Assembly: GCF_014851565.1 (NCBI RefSeq)
Contig: NZ_JACVAA010000001.1
Coordinates: 744,001 to 808,000 of the forward strand
Source of the DNA: Pseudomonas sp. PDM15
Lineage (GTDB): Bacteria > Pseudomonadota > Gammaproteobacteria > Pseudomonadales > Pseudomonadaceae
Direction: 5' to 3'
Length of the DNA: 64,000 bases
Under the pieces are notes generated by a model that searched no databases, was not told where the DNA came from, and worked only from the letters and a program-made list of their open reading frames with translations. Positions 41,898 through 51,818 of the stretch are shown in pieces; the stretch's first letter is position 1, and the number at the start of each line of letters is the position of its first letter. The translations under genes were made by a program, and so were the position numbers.

Positions 41898-42940
41898 GCT
41901 TGATTCTCCAGCAGGCGCCATTGCAGTTTCTCGCCAGCGCGCAGCGGAATCACCAGGCTTTCGCCCAGCGGCAGCTCGCTTGGGCCGGTCCATTCCTCGC
42001 GCACCAGGGTGATGCTATCGGTGTTGCGCGGCAGGCCGTAGAAGTCTGGGCCATGCAGGCTGGCGAAGCCTTCCAGCTTGTCCAGCGCGTTACGTTGCTC
42101 GAAGGCCTCGGCGTACAACTCGATGGCCGCGTGCGCGGTATAGCAGCCGGCGCAGCCGCAGGCGGCTTCCTTGGCGTGCTTGGCGTGCGGTGCTGAGTCG
42201 GTGCCGAGGAAGAACTTCGGGCTGCCGCTGGTAGCGGCATCCAGCAGGGCTTCCTGGTGGGTGTTGCGCTTGAGGATCGGCAGGCAATAGAAGTGCGGGC
42301 GAATGCCGCCAACCAGCATGTGGTTGCGGTTGTACAGCAGGTGGTGGGCGGTGATGGTGGCACCGACATTGGCCGGCGCGGCCTTGACGAAGGCTACGGC
42401 ATCGCCGGTGGTGATGTGTTCGAACACCACTTTCAGTGTCGGGAAGCGCTCGACCACGCGGGTCAGGTGCTCGTCGATGAAGCGCTTCTCGCGGTCGAAC
42501 ACGTCGACTTCGGCGCGGGTCACCTCACCATGCACCAGCAGCGGCAGGCCGACTTCGGCCATGGCTTCCAGCACATGGAAGATGTTGTCGATGCTGGTCA
42601 CGCCGGAGTCGGAGTTGGTGGTGGCGCCCGCCGGGTACAGCTTGGCGGCATGCACGAAGCCGCTGGCCTTGGCAGCGCGCACGTCTTCTGCGCTGGTCTT
42701 GTCGGTGAGGTACAGCACCATCAGCGGCTCGAAGCGGCTGCCAGCCGGGCGGGCGGCCAGGATGCGCTGGCGATAGGCATCGGCCTCGTCGGCGTTGCGT
42801 ACCGGCGGTACCAGGTTGGGCATGATGATGGCGCGGGCGAAGGTCCGCGCGACATCGCGGACGGTATGCTGCAGGACGGCACCATCGCGCAGATGGATGT
42901 GCCAGTCGTCTGGGCGCAGCAGGGTAATGCGGTCGGACAT
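41894..42940 (-). CDS. pyrC: Dihydroorotase
   Basis: 348 residues, class II dihydroorotase length. DWHIHLRDG (metal His pair), KLYPAG with the carbamylated Lys, [14 protein letters not shown], and GTDSAPH with the catalytic Asp are all present. Third step of pyrimidine synthesis. Overlaps rnt by 4 bases; divergent to motY. Confidence 0.96.
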   Translation of the reverse strand: MSDRITLLRPDDWHIHLRDGAVLQHTVRDVARTFARAIIMPNLVPPVRNADEADAYRQRILAARPAGSRFEPLMVLYLTDKTSAEDVRAAKASGFVHAAKLYPAGATTNSDSGVTSIDNIFHVLEAMAEVGLPLLVHGEVTRAEVDVFDREKRFIDEHLTRVVERFPTLKVVFEHITTGDAVAFVKAAPANVGATITAHHLLYNRNHMLVGGIRPHFYCLPILKRNTHQEALLDAATSGSPKFFLGTDSAPHAKHAKEAACGCAGCYTAHAAIELYAEAFEQRNALDKLEGFASLHGPDFYGLPRNTDSITLVREEWTGPSELPLGESLVIPLRAGEKLQWRLLENQA

Positions 42941-43064
42941 GGGGATTCCCGGCAGGTAAAACGTGGGCGAATGCTACCAGTTTTGCCGGCCAGACGGCCT
43001 ATCAAGTTTCCGCTGCCGTGGCCGATACGGGCTATGAAAGCCGTATCTCCCCACGGAGCCGATC

Positions 43065-44030
43065 TTGCGCCAGCCCAGCCTCTTCCTGCTTAGCCTGTTT
43101 GCCAGCCTGCCTTGGTGCATGCCGGCTGCGGCCATCACTTTCCAGACACGCATGGAGAAAGTGGAGTGGAAGGTCGAGGGCGATCAGTTCGAATGCCGCT
43201 TGAGCCAACCCATTGCCGATTTCGGCAGCGGTGAGTTCGTTCGCCGTGCCGGTGAGCAGGCCACTTTCCGTCTCAAGGCGCGCGAGCGTTGGCTGGGGGC
43301 GGGGTCGGCGACCCTGCTGGCCGCCGCGGCGCCCTGGCAACCGGGGCGTGGCGACATCAATCTCGGTGCGCTGACCATCGGCAGCGGTGAAGTGCCGTTC
43401 AACAGTAACCAGGAGCAGGCCGGGCGCCTGCTTACCGGGCTGATGGAGGGGCGTAGCCCGCTGGTGCGCCATCGCACCCTGCAGGGCGGCGAGAACCTTG
43501 AGGTGCGCTTGCTGCCGATCAAGTTCAACCAGGCCTACAACGATTACCTCAAGTGCACGGTCGGCCTGTTGCCGGTCAACTTCGACCAGATCCGCCAGAC
43601 CCAGCTGGGCTTTCCCAGCGGCGGCACCACGCTGGAGCCGCTGGCCCAGGCCAAGATCGACATCATTCTCGACTTCATCAAGGCCGATCCGACCGTCAAC
43701 CGCATCCAGCTCGACGGCCACTCCGACAACTCCGGCAACCGCCTGAATAATCGCGATACCTCGCGCCGTCGTGCCGTGGCGGTGGAGGAGTACCTCAAGT
43801 CGCGCGGCATACCGGCCGAGCAGATCATCGTGCGCTTCCATGGCGAGCGTTATCCGCTGGTGAAGAACAGCGGCGAAGCCAATCGGGCGAAGAATCGCAG
43901 GGTGACCATGACCCTGTCCCGCGAGCCGGTGCCGGAAACTCCAGCCGAGCCCGCACCGAGCGCACCACCGGCCGCCAGCGAGCCGGCGCCCGCCGCAGAG
44001 GCTCCGGCGGCACCTGCGACCAAATCCTGA
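43065..44030 (+). CDS. motY: MotY-like flagellar stator-associated protein
   Basis: 321 residues from a TTG at 43065 (GGAG 6 bases upstream). Signal peptide (LFLLSLFASLPWCMPAAA), an N-terminal MotY-type domain (ITFQTRMEKVEWKVEGDQFECRLSQ split by strands), and a C-terminal OmpA/MotB peptidoglycan-binding domain (LDGHSDNSGNRLNNRDTSRRRAVAVEEYL). A Pro/Ala/Glu tail follows. MotY in Pseudomonas anchors stators at the T-ring. Same neighbourhood (pyrC/argG) as the P. aeruginosa gene. Confidence 0.88.
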   Translation: MRQPSLFLLSLFASLPWCMPAAAITFQTRMEKVEWKVEGDQFECRLSQPIADFGSGEFVRRAGEQATFRLKARERWLGAGSATLLAAAAPWQPGRGDINLGALTIGSGEVPFNSNQEQAGRLLTGLMEGRSPLVRHRTLQGGENLEVRLLPIKFNQAYNDYLKCTVGLLPVNFDQIRQTQLGFPSGGTTLEPLAQAKIDIILDFIKADPTVNRIQLDGHSDNSGNRLNNRDTSRRRAVAVEEYLKSRGIPAEQIIVRFHGERYPLVKNSGEANRAKNRRVTMTLSREPVPETPAEPAPSAPPAASEPAPAAEAPAAPATKS

Positions 44031-44149
44031 AGTCGCAGCTACAAATAAAACTGTCGCTTTGTCGCTAGTGTCTGTCGCGCCCCTGTAAATCGTCCGGAAC
44101 GGCCGGTAGAATCGCGGGTTTTCCGTACAACCCCGTGGAGTTGATTGGC

Positions 44150-45367
<1,218 letters not shown>

Positions 45368-45391
45368 TAAGCTGAAACCCTGCGCCAAACG

Positions 45392-45422
45392 AACCCCGGC
45401 CATGAGCCGGGGTTCTGTTTTT
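45392..45422 (+). terminator. Rho-independent terminator of argG
   Basis: AACCCCGGC / GCCGGGGTT with 5-base loop, then CTGTTTTT. Confidence 0.9.
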
Positions 45423-45458
45423 ATAAGCCCGCACCAGGGCAACGATGAGGAAAACCTG

Positions 45459-45851
45459 ATGAGACTGCTGCATACCATGCTGCGCGTCGGCGACATGGAT
45501 CGCTCCATCGCCTTCTACACCGAAGTGCTGGGCATGACCCTGCTGCGCCGCAAGGACTACCCGGACGGCCAGTTCACCCTGGCGTTCGTCGGCTACGGCA
45601 ACGAGGCCGAGAACAGCGTGATCGAGCTCACCTACAACTGGGGCGTGGACAGCTATGAGCTGGGCACCGGCTACGGCCATATCGCCCTGGAAGTGGAGGA
45701 CGTCTACAAGGCCTGCGTGGACATCCGTGCCCGTGGCGGCAAGATCACCCGCGAGCCGGGCCCTATGAAGCACGGCACCAGCATCTTGGCATTCGTCGAA
45801 GATCCGGACGGCTACAAGATCGAGCTGCTGTCGCCCAAGCGCAACGATTGA
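45459..45851 (+). CDS. gloA: Lactoylglutathione lyase (glyoxalase I)
   Basis: 130 residues from the ATG at 45459 (GAGGAAAAC upstream). Metal ligands His5, Glu56, His74 and Glu122 are all in place. Short form without the Zn-type insertion, so Ni-activated type. Converts the methylglyoxal-glutathione hemithioacetal to S-lactoylglutathione. Follows argG as in P. aeruginosa gloA1. Confidence 0.94.
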   Translation: MRLLHTMLRVGDMDRSIAFYTEVLGMTLLRRKDYPDGQFTLAFVGYGNEAENSVIELTYNWGVDSYELGTGYGHIALEVEDVYKACVDIRARGGKITREPGPMKHGTSILAFVEDPDGYKIELLSPKRND

Positions 45852-45863
45852 CAGCTGCTATGC

Positions 45864-45885
45864 TTTGTAAGTAAATGCTTACAAA
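45864..45885. promoter_or_regulatory. Palindromic operator-like site
   Basis: TTTGTAAG-TAAATG-CTTACAAA: perfect 8-bp arms with 6-bp spacer, between gloA and the GAF-GGDEF gene, 36 bases ahead of its ATG. Resembles TetR-type operators; regulator unknown. Confidence 0.6.
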
Positions 45886-45920
45886 TGTAGTGGCCATTTG
45901 CCTGGCCATCGAGGTGTTCC

Positions 45921-46994
45921 ATGACGGCTGATCCCCAGGCGCTGCGCCTGATCCGGGTTGTGCAGGAGCTGTCGATGGCGAGGGATGTGGACCGGGTGGC
46001 GGAGATTGTCCGTCGCGCGGCCCGCGAGCTGACCGGTGCCGACGGCGCCACCTTCGTTCTGCGCGATGGACAGCAGTGCTTCTATCGTGACGAGGACGCC
46101 ATTTCGCCTCTGTGGAAGGGGCAGCGCTTCCCCATGAGCCTGTGCATCAGCGGCTGGGCCATGCTCAACCGCCAGGCCACGGTGATCCCGGATATCTACC
46201 TGGACCCGCGCATCCCCCACGAGGCCTACCGGCCAACCTTTGTCAAAAGCCTGGTCATGGTGCCGATCCGCACCTTGGACCCGATCGGCGCCATCGGCAA
46301 CTACTGGGCCAGTCCGCATACCGCCACTGCCGAGCAGGTCGAGCTGTTGCAGGCACTGGCGGATTCCACCTCGATCGCCCTGGAGAACGTACAGGTTTAC
46401 GCCGAGCTGGAGCGCAGGGTGAAGGAGCGCACCGGGCAACTGGTCGAGGTCAATCATCGTCTGCAGGCCGAGGTGCGCGAGCGCGAGCGGATCGCGGCGG
46501 AGGTGCGTCAGCTGTCGCTGACCGACGAGCTGACCGGGCTGCGCAACCGCCGCGGCTTCCTGCTGCTCGCCGAGCGTGAACTGGAGTCAGCGCGCCGCCG
46601 CGGCGGGCGCTGCCTGTTGCTGTATGCCGACCTGGATTACCTGAAACAGGCCAACGACCGCTTCGGTCATGCCGCTGGCGACGCCATGATCGTCGATGCA
46701 GCGCAGCTATTGCGTTCTCTGTTCCGCAGCACCGACGTGGTGGCCCGTCTGGGCGGGGACGAGTTCGTGGTACTGGCCAGCGATTACACCAGCAGCGAGG
46801 AAGTGCTGTTGCGTCTGCATCACGCGCTGGAGGCGTTCCGCCGCAATACCGGGCGGCCGCTGTCCCTGAGCGTGGGGCTCGCCGAGTCTTCCGTGCGCGG
46901 TAATAGTGACCTGGATGCCCTGTTGCAACAGGCGGACACGGCCATGTACGCCAGCAAGTGCGCGCGCCGCCGACCGCTGGCGGTCAATCAGTAA
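45921..46994 (+). CDS. GAF-GGDEF diguanylate cyclase
   Basis: 357 residues. GAF domain about 10-160, a linker coiled coil (YAELERRVKERTGQLVEVNHRL, 161-190), and GGDEF domain about 195-357 with intact GGDEF (278-282) and an I-site RSTD five residues upstream, so an active, product-inhibited cyclase is expected. No membrane segment: cytosolic sensor. Ligand of the GAF domain unknown. A perfect palindrome precedes it. Confidence 0.9.
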   Translation: MTADPQALRLIRVVQELSMARDVDRVAEIVRRAARELTGADGATFVLRDGQQCFYRDEDAISPLWKGQRFPMSLCISGWAMLNRQATVIPDIYLDPRIPHEAYRPTFVKSLVMVPIRTLDPIGAIGNYWASPHTATAEQVELLQALADSTSIALENVQVYAELERRVKERTGQLVEVNHRLQAEVRERERIAAEVRQLSLTDELTGLRNRRGFLLLAERELESARRRGGRCLLLYADLDYLKQANDRFGHAAGDAMIVDAAQLLRSLFRSTDVVARLGGDEFVVLASDYTSSEEVLLRLHHALEAFRRNTGRPLSLSVGLAESSVRGNSDLDALLQQADTAMYASKCARRRPLAVNQ

Positions 46995-46996
46995 CG

Positions 46997-47024
46997 AAAA
47001 AGCCCCGCACTGCGGGGCTTTTTT
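46997..47024. terminator. Bidirectional terminator
   Basis: AGCCCCGCA / TGCGGGGCT arms with A- and T-runs on either side, between the GGDEF gene and the convergent small gene. Confidence 0.9.
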
Positions 47025-47034
47025 CGATCCGACC

Positions 47035-47211
47035 TCAGAAGTCGTAATCGTAGTCGTTCAACTGTCGCTGCAGGCGTCGCTCATCAAGCAGGTTGTCGAT
47101 GATGCGGCGCTTGGTCAGATTGGTCTTGGCGACCTCTACCGTGCGCTCGGGGCTGTCTTCCACCTCTTCGGCGACGAAGTCATCTTCGAGTTCTTCTTTG
47201 CCAGTGCTCAT
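47035..47211 (-). CDS. PA3496-like small acidic protein
   Basis: 58 residues, read from the minus strand: begins MSTGKEELEDDFVAEEVED, contains LTKRRIIDNLLDERRLQRQ and ends NDYDYDF. Very acidic at both ends. Matches by eye a small protein conserved next to nth in Pseudomonas (PA3496 type, said to affect envelope integrity). Too short to be noticed by length-based calling; supported by composition and position. Confidence 0.8.
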   Translation of the reverse strand: MSTGKEELEDDFVAEEVEDSPERTVEVAKTNLTKRRIIDNLLDERRLQRQLNDYDYDF

Positions 47212-47317
47212 GTATCACTCCAGCTTTCGGAATGCTGATGGCGCACCTTATAGCGATAAAGCCAGAGCCGGTAAAAAAGATTTTTTCAATCGGGACCATG
47301 CCCGATTTAATGGCTTT

Positions 47318-47956
47318 TCAATCGTCGGAAGTCTTCGCCTTGTACTCGCACAGATCCTCGATGCGGCAGGCGCCACAGCGCGGCTTGCGCGCCTGGCAGA
47401 CGTAGCGGCCGTGCAGGATCAGCCAGTGGTGCGCGTCCAGCAGAAACTCCTTGGGCACGAACTTGACCAGCTTCCTCTCCACCTCCAGCACGGTCTTGCC
47501 GGGGGCGATGCCGGTGCGGTTGCTGACCCGGAAAATATGCGTGTCCACCGCCATGGCCGGCTGGCGGAAGGCAGTGTTGAGCACCACGTTGGCGGTCTTG
47601 CGGCCGACGCCGGGCAGCGCCTCCAGGTCTTCGCGGTTGTCCGGCACCTGGCTGCCATGTTTCTCGACCAGGATGCGGCAGGTCTCGATGACGTTCTTGG
47701 CCTTGCTGTTGTACAGGCCGATGGTCTTGATGTACTCGGAGAGGCCTTCCACGCCCAAGGCATGGATGGCCTCCGGGGTGTTGGCCACCGGGTACAGCTT
47801 GGCCGTGGCCTTGTTCACTCCGACGTCGGTGGCCTGGGCGGAGAGGATTACCGCGATCAGCAGCTCGAACGGCGTGGTGTAGGCCAGTTCGGTCTTGGGT
47901 TCGGGGTTGTCTTCGTGCAGGCGGCGGAAGATCTCAAAGCGCTTGGCGGCGTTCAT
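47318..47956 (-). CDS. nth: Endonuclease III
   Basis: 212 residues. HhH motif LPGVGRKTANVV with catalytic Lys120, Asp138 (AVDTHIFRV), and the [4Fe-4S] ligands Cys187, 194, 197 and 203. Removes oxidised pyrimidines. Co-transcribed with the rnf genes (4-base overlap with rnfE), as in many gammaproteobacteria. Confidence 0.96.
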   Translation of the reverse strand: MNAAKRFEIFRRLHEDNPEPKTELAYTTPFELLIAVILSAQATDVGVNKATAKLYPVANTPEAIHALGVEGLSEYIKTIGLYNSKAKNVIETCRILVEKHGSQVPDNREDLEALPGVGRKTANVVLNTAFRQPAMAVDTHIFRVSNRTGIAPGKTVLEVERKLVKFVPKEFLLDAHHWLILHGRYVCQARKPRCGACRIEDLCEYKAKTSDD

Positions 47957-48507
47957 CGGGCGTCGTCTTGGTTGAAGTGGTGGAGCAGGGCGAGCAACAG
48001 GCCGAGCAGGATAAAGGCGCCGGCGGCGTGCGTCAGCAATGGCATGCCGCTCGACCAGTGCCAGCCGCTGGCGGCGGGCCCCAGCAGCCAGTCGGCATGG
48101 GCGAACAGGCTGCCATGGCCGAGCAGCTCGCGCAGGCCGCCGAGCAGAGTGGCGAGCAGCGCGAAGATCAGGCCGGGCCTGAGGCCTGCCAACGCGGAGT
48201 GTTGGTCATCCAGAGCCAGCGCCAGGCAGGGCAGGATCAACAGCGGCAGGAACAGTTCGAGGGCGCCTGCCAGCTCGGCGCTGAGCAACTGCAGCGCAAG
48301 CGCCACAAAGCCGGCCAGGATGCCGCCGATCAGCAGAGCCGCCAGCACCAGGGCGCTGCCGTGCATCCGAGCGCGTAGCGGGGCCAGCAGCAGGCCACAG
48401 AGCAGTAGAACCAGCAGGCCGCACAGGCCAATGCCGAGCGCCTTGATCAGCAGATCGGTGCAGCCCAGCAGGGGCGCCAGAGCGAGTACCTGTAGGGAGC
48501 GTTTCAT
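47953..48507 (-). CDS. rnfE: RnfE/RsxE-like membrane protein, divergent
   Basis: 184 residues, shorter than E. coli RsxE (231). Six hydrophobic helices. The canonical LGLCPLLA reads LALAPLLG, so its Fe-S cysteine is Ala; the second, in TNC, survives as LPC. RELLGHGSLF near residue 130 is conserved (REIIGNGTLF in E. coli). Overlaps rnfG and nth by 4 bases each. Assignment is from operon order and these anchors. Confidence 0.75.
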   Translation of the reverse strand: MKRSLQVLALAPLLGCTDLLIKALGIGLCGLLVLLLCGLLLAPLRARMHGSALVLAALLIGGILAGFVALALQLLSAELAGALELFLPLLILPCLALALDDQHSALAGLRPGLIFALLATLLGGLRELLGHGSLFAHADWLLGPAASGWHWSSGMPLLTHAAGAFILLGLLLALLHHFNQDDAR

Positions 48508-49094
48508 GGCTGTGCCTCCAGCAGTCGTTCGCGCTCGGCATCGAAGAATCTCAGCGCGCGCTGCAGGGCGTCGGTCACCGCACGCGAGGTAACGGTAGCG
48601 CCAGCGATATGGTCGACCTGGCCGCCATCTGCGCGTAGCGTCCAGTTGGCCTCCAGTGTCTTGTCGGAGAAACCGCCCAGCCAGCGGGCCCGGTCGGGCG
48701 CCAACAGATCGGCCAGGCCCGGCGTCTCTTGCTGTTGCAGCACCTTGCTGGCTAGCAGGCGGCCATCTGTGGTGATCGCCACCAGCAGGTGGATCGGCCC
48801 CTCGTAGCCGCGGGCGCTGACCGGCAGCAGCACGGCGCTGGGTCGGCCGTTCAGGCTGGCCAGGTAGCCCGGTTCGGCGCTGGCATTGCCCAGCGGGCCA
48901 CCGGCCGGCAGCGCGATGGGGCTGCGTAGCGGGCGATTGTCGTAGCTGCCGGCGGGCAGCAGGTCGAGCAGGGTCCGTTCGGCGGCGGCCTCGCGCTGTT
49001 GCTCGATGCGCGGCGCGGCGAGGTGCTGGAAGACGACGAGCAGGCCGGCGCCGATTAGGGCGATCAGCAGCAGGCGCGGGGCGGCGCGTTTCAT
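48504..49094 (-). CDS. rnfG: RnfG/RsxG-like FMN-binding subunit
   Basis: 196 residues. One N-terminal membrane helix (LLLIALIGAGLLVVFQHL) and a periplasmic FMN-binding domain with the flavinylation motif AGATVTS (164-170, candidate Thr167/169) where the family has SGATxT. ETPGLAD is also conserved. In Rnf the covalent FMN passes electrons; here the site is kept. Four-base overlaps on both sides. Confidence 0.85.
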   Translation of the reverse strand: MKRAAPRLLLIALIGAGLLVVFQHLAAPRIEQQREAAAERTLLDLLPAGSYDNRPLRSPIALPAGGPLGNASAEPGYLASLNGRPSAVLLPVSARGYEGPIHLLVAITTDGRLLASKVLQQQETPGLADLLAPDRARWLGGFSDKTLEANWTLRADGGQVDHIAGATVTSRAVTDALQRALRFFDAERERLLEAQP

Positions 49095-50095
49095 CGCGGC
49101 ACTCCCAGGCGATCCAGTCGGGTGACGCAGAGGTTCATCAGCAGCACGGCGAAGGCCAGGCCGTCCGGGTAGCCGCCCCAGGTGCGGATCACGTAGGTCA
49201 GCAGGCCGACGCCGATACCGAAGTACAGGCGCCCGCGCGCACTATCCGGGCCGCTGACCGGCTCGGTGATGATGAAGAAGGCGCCGAGCATGGTGGCGCC
49301 GCTGAACAGGTGCAGCAGTGGTGAGCCGTTGGAGTCGGAGCCCGAGCCGTTCCAGCACAGCAGGCTGGCGACGAACAGGGCGCCGAGCATGCCGACCGGC
49401 GCCTGCCAGCGGATCACCTTCTGCTGCAGGAGGAACAGGCCGCCGGCGAGGAAGGCCAGATTGACCCATTCCACGCCACGCCCGCCGACACCGCCGAAGG
49501 CCGAGTGGCTGGTGAACAGTTCGTCGACGGTCAGACGGTCGTTGTGGCGCAAGCTGTCCAGCACCGTGGCCTGGCTCCAGCCGTCCGGCAGGCCGGAGCC
49601 GAAGCCGAAGATCTGCTGCAGCCCGGCGAGCAGGTCGTGGCCGCCGCCAGGCGCTGGCCAATGCACCATCTGCGCCGGGAAGGCGACCAGGGCGAAGGCG
49701 TAGCCGAGCATGGCTGGGTTGAACGGGTTGCTGCCGAAACCGCCGAACAGCGACTTGCCGAACAGGCTGGCGAAGGCGGCACTGGCCACTGTCAGCCACC
49801 AGGGCGCGTAGCCGGGCAGGGCCAGGGCCAGCAGCAGGGCGCTGACCAGGCCGCTGCCTTCGGCCAGTAGCGGCTGCTCGAACAGGCTGTGCTGCCGCGG
49901 CGTGAGCGGCTGGCCGCGCAGGCGACGGGTCAGCAGGTCGCAGGCGCAGCAGGTGACGATGGCCAGCAGCAACTGGATCAGCAGGCCCCAGCCGTTGAAC
50001 CAGAGCAGGGCCAGGGCGCCGGGCAGGCAGGCGAGCAGCACCCGCTGCATGCTCGGGCGTGGGTCGAAGGCGATCTCAGGGCTGCTGGTAGTCAT
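49091..50095 (-). CDS. rnfD: RnfD/RsxD-like membrane subunit
   Basis: 334 residues from the ATG at 50095 ([21 protein letters not shown]). Nine to ten hydrophobic helices; [23 protein letters not shown] and the flavin region [15 protein letters not shown] (Thr where RnfD binds FMN covalently) are kept, as is ITEPVSGP. Starts 20 bases inside the end of rnfB, leaving no room for rnfC. Confidence 0.87.
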   Translation of the reverse strand: MTTSSPEIAFDPRPSMQRVLLACLPGALALLWFNGWGLLIQLLLAIVTCCACDLLTRRLRGQPLTPRQHSLFEQPLLAEGSGLVSALLLALALPGYAPWWLTVASAAFASLFGKSLFGGFGSNPFNPAMLGYAFALVAFPAQMVHWPAPGGGHDLLAGLQQIFGFGSGLPDGWSQATVLDSLRHNDRLTVDELFTSHSAFGGVGGRGVEWVNLAFLAGGLFLLQQKVIRWQAPVGMLGALFVASLLCWNGSGSDSNGSPLLHLFSGATMLGAFFIITEPVSGPDSARGRLYFGIGVGLLTYVIRTWGGYPDGLAFAVLLMNLCVTRLDRLGVPR

Positions 50096-51215
50096 GCAGC
50101 TGTCGCTCGGCATTCGCCAGGCGTTGGCGGGCCTGCTGCAGGGTGTCGGTATCCACCGCGGCGGTATTGGCGGCCAGGCGTCGCTCCAGGCGCAGCAGCT
50201 CGGCGCGGGCATAGGAATGCTCGGTCTTCAGCTCGCGCAGCTGCGAGTCTACCGAGTACTTGTCGGTGCGTACCAGGTTGGGCAGCGGCTTGCCGCTGGC
50301 TTCTTCGGCGGCATGCAGGGCTTGCGCGGCGGCCTCCAAATTGGCGCGCAGAGCCTGCAGCGTGCTGTCGTCCGCGCCGTGGCGCGTGGCCTTGTCCAGC
50401 TCGGCGCGACGCAAGGCGAACTGGATCTTGGCCTGCTTGAGCGCGGTGATGCCGGGTGTGACAGCAGCTGGCGCCGGCTGCGTGGCCGCGTCCAGCGCGC
50501 GTTGGGCCTGCTCGGCGGCCTGGCGCAGTTCGTCCACCTGGCGCTGCAGTTCAGGGGTGCCGTGCTGGGCCAACTGCTTCTCGGCCTTGCTCAGCACCAC
50601 CTTGGCCATGGCCGCCTCGATCTTCAGGCGCTTGTAGCTGTCGTCGTTGCTCGCGGCCGGTTGCGCTGTGGGCGTGGCGGTGCTCACCGCCGGCGCACGG
50701 GAGGCGCGCTCGGCCTTGCGCCGGGCTTCGTCACGCGCCAGGCGGGCGAGGTGGGCCTCGTGGCGGCTGCGGAACTGATCGGCACGCTCGCGCTGTTGCT
50801 GAGCCTGCGCGCCGGCTAGCGGCAGGATATCGATGCAGTCGACCGGGCAGGGCGCCACGCACAGCTCGCAGCCGGTGCATTCTGCGGTGATCACCGTGTG
50901 CATCAGCTTGGCCGCGCCGACGATGGCGTCCACCGGGCAGGCCTGGATGCACTTGGTGCAGCCGATGCACTCGGCTTCGCGAATCAGGGCGATCTGCGGC
51001 GGTACGGCGGGCAGCTCCAGCGGCAGCTCCGGCACTTCCAGCAGGCGCGCCAGGGCATGGATGGTGGCGGTGCCGCCCGGCGGGCACTTGTTGATCGCCT
51101 CACCATTAGAGATGCCCTCGGCGTAGGGCTTGCAGCCGGGATGGCCGCACTTGCCGCACTGGGTCTGCGGCAGCAGGGCATCGATGGCCTCAATGCGTCG
51201 CAGCGCGTTGCTCAT
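50076..51215 (-). CDS. rnfB: RnfB/RsxB-like iron-sulfur protein with long C-terminal extension
   Basis: 379 residues from the ATG at 51215. N-terminal cluster Cys20, 23, 28 and 44 ([15 protein letters not shown]); two ferredoxin [4Fe-4S] motifs Cys83/86/89/93 and Cys113/116/119/123. The usual N-terminal membrane anchor is absent (starts [20 protein letters not shown]). Residues 131-379 are a charged, Ala/Gln-rich, probably coiled-coil extension similar in style to the RnfC tail. Family RnfB is about 190 residues, so this is double size. Overlaps rnfA by 4 bases. Confidence 0.87.
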   Translation of the reverse strand: MSNALRRIEAIDALLPQTQCGKCGHPGCKPYAEGISNGEAINKCPPGGTATIHALARLLEVPELPLELPAVPPQIALIREAECIGCTKCIQACPVDAIVGAAKLMHTVITAECTGCELCVAPCPVDCIDILPLAGAQAQQQRERADQFRSRHEAHLARLARDEARRKAERASRAPAVSTATPTAQPAASNDDSYKRLKIEAAMAKVVLSKAEKQLAQHGTPELQRQVDELRQAAEQAQRALDAATQPAPAAVTPGITALKQAKIQFALRRAELDKATRHGADDSTLQALRANLEAAAQALHAAEEASGKPLPNLVRTDKYSVDSQLRELKTEHSYARAELLRLERRLAANTAAVDTDTLQQARQRLANAERQLHDYQQP

Positions 51216-51760
51216 GCCGCCCCCATGCCGCTGAAGCCGAGAAAGGCTAGGCTCATCAGGCCCGCGGCGATCAGCAGGATCGGCGTGCCGCGGAAGGCTG
51301 CGGGTATATCGCACTGCTCGATGCGCTCGAGCAGGTCGCTCATCAGTTGCAAGACCAGCCAGAAGCCCAGGCCGCCGCCGATGCCCAGGGCCAACGCGGC
51401 GGAGAAGTTCTCCAGAGAGCGCGCCAGCAGCATGGCACCGAGGCCATTGCCGAGCAGCAGTGGCCACAAGCCGTCCAGGGGCAGGGTGGTGCGCAGGCGC
51501 GCCAGCAGAGCCAGGCTGAGCCAGCTCAGGGCGGCCAGCAGCGGCAGGCTGATGAGCAGGTAGAGATAGGCCAGGTCGACGGTCTGCAGAGCTTGTTGCA
51601 GGAACCAGGCGCTAGGTGCGCTGAGCAGGATCAGCAAGGCGCCGGCCGGTCCCAGCGCCTGTAAGCGGGCGCTGCGCAGGGCGTCGGCAGCGAGCGGCAG
51701 GCCGAGGATCAGGTTGCTGACCAGCGCGGCGCCGATCAGGGCGAAGAGGAAGTCGCTCAT
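51212..51760 (-). CDS. rnfA: RnfA/RsxA-like membrane protein, divergent
   Basis: 182 residues (E. coli 193). Six helices. Ends with the conserved [21 protein letters not shown] and FLGFSG. The cluster cysteines are absent: LGLCPFMG is replaced by LGLPLAAD, and TTNC by LGNG; the only Cys left is in EQCDIP. First gene of the operon rnfABDGE-nth. The name rests on C-terminal conservation and order. Confidence 0.78.
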   Translation of the reverse strand: MSDFLFALIGAALVSNLILGLPLAADALRSARLQALGPAGALLILLSAPSAWFLQQALQTVDLAYLYLLISLPLLAALSWLSLALLARLRTTLPLDGLWPLLLGNGLGAMLLARSLENFSAALALGIGGGLGFWLVLQLMSDLLERIEQCDIPAAFRGTPILLIAAGLMSLAFLGFSGMGAA

Positions 51761-51818
51761 GCGTATCTGCTCCAGGCCCGCGACTGGCGCCGCGTGCCTG
51801 TTACAAGGCTAGCCCAGC

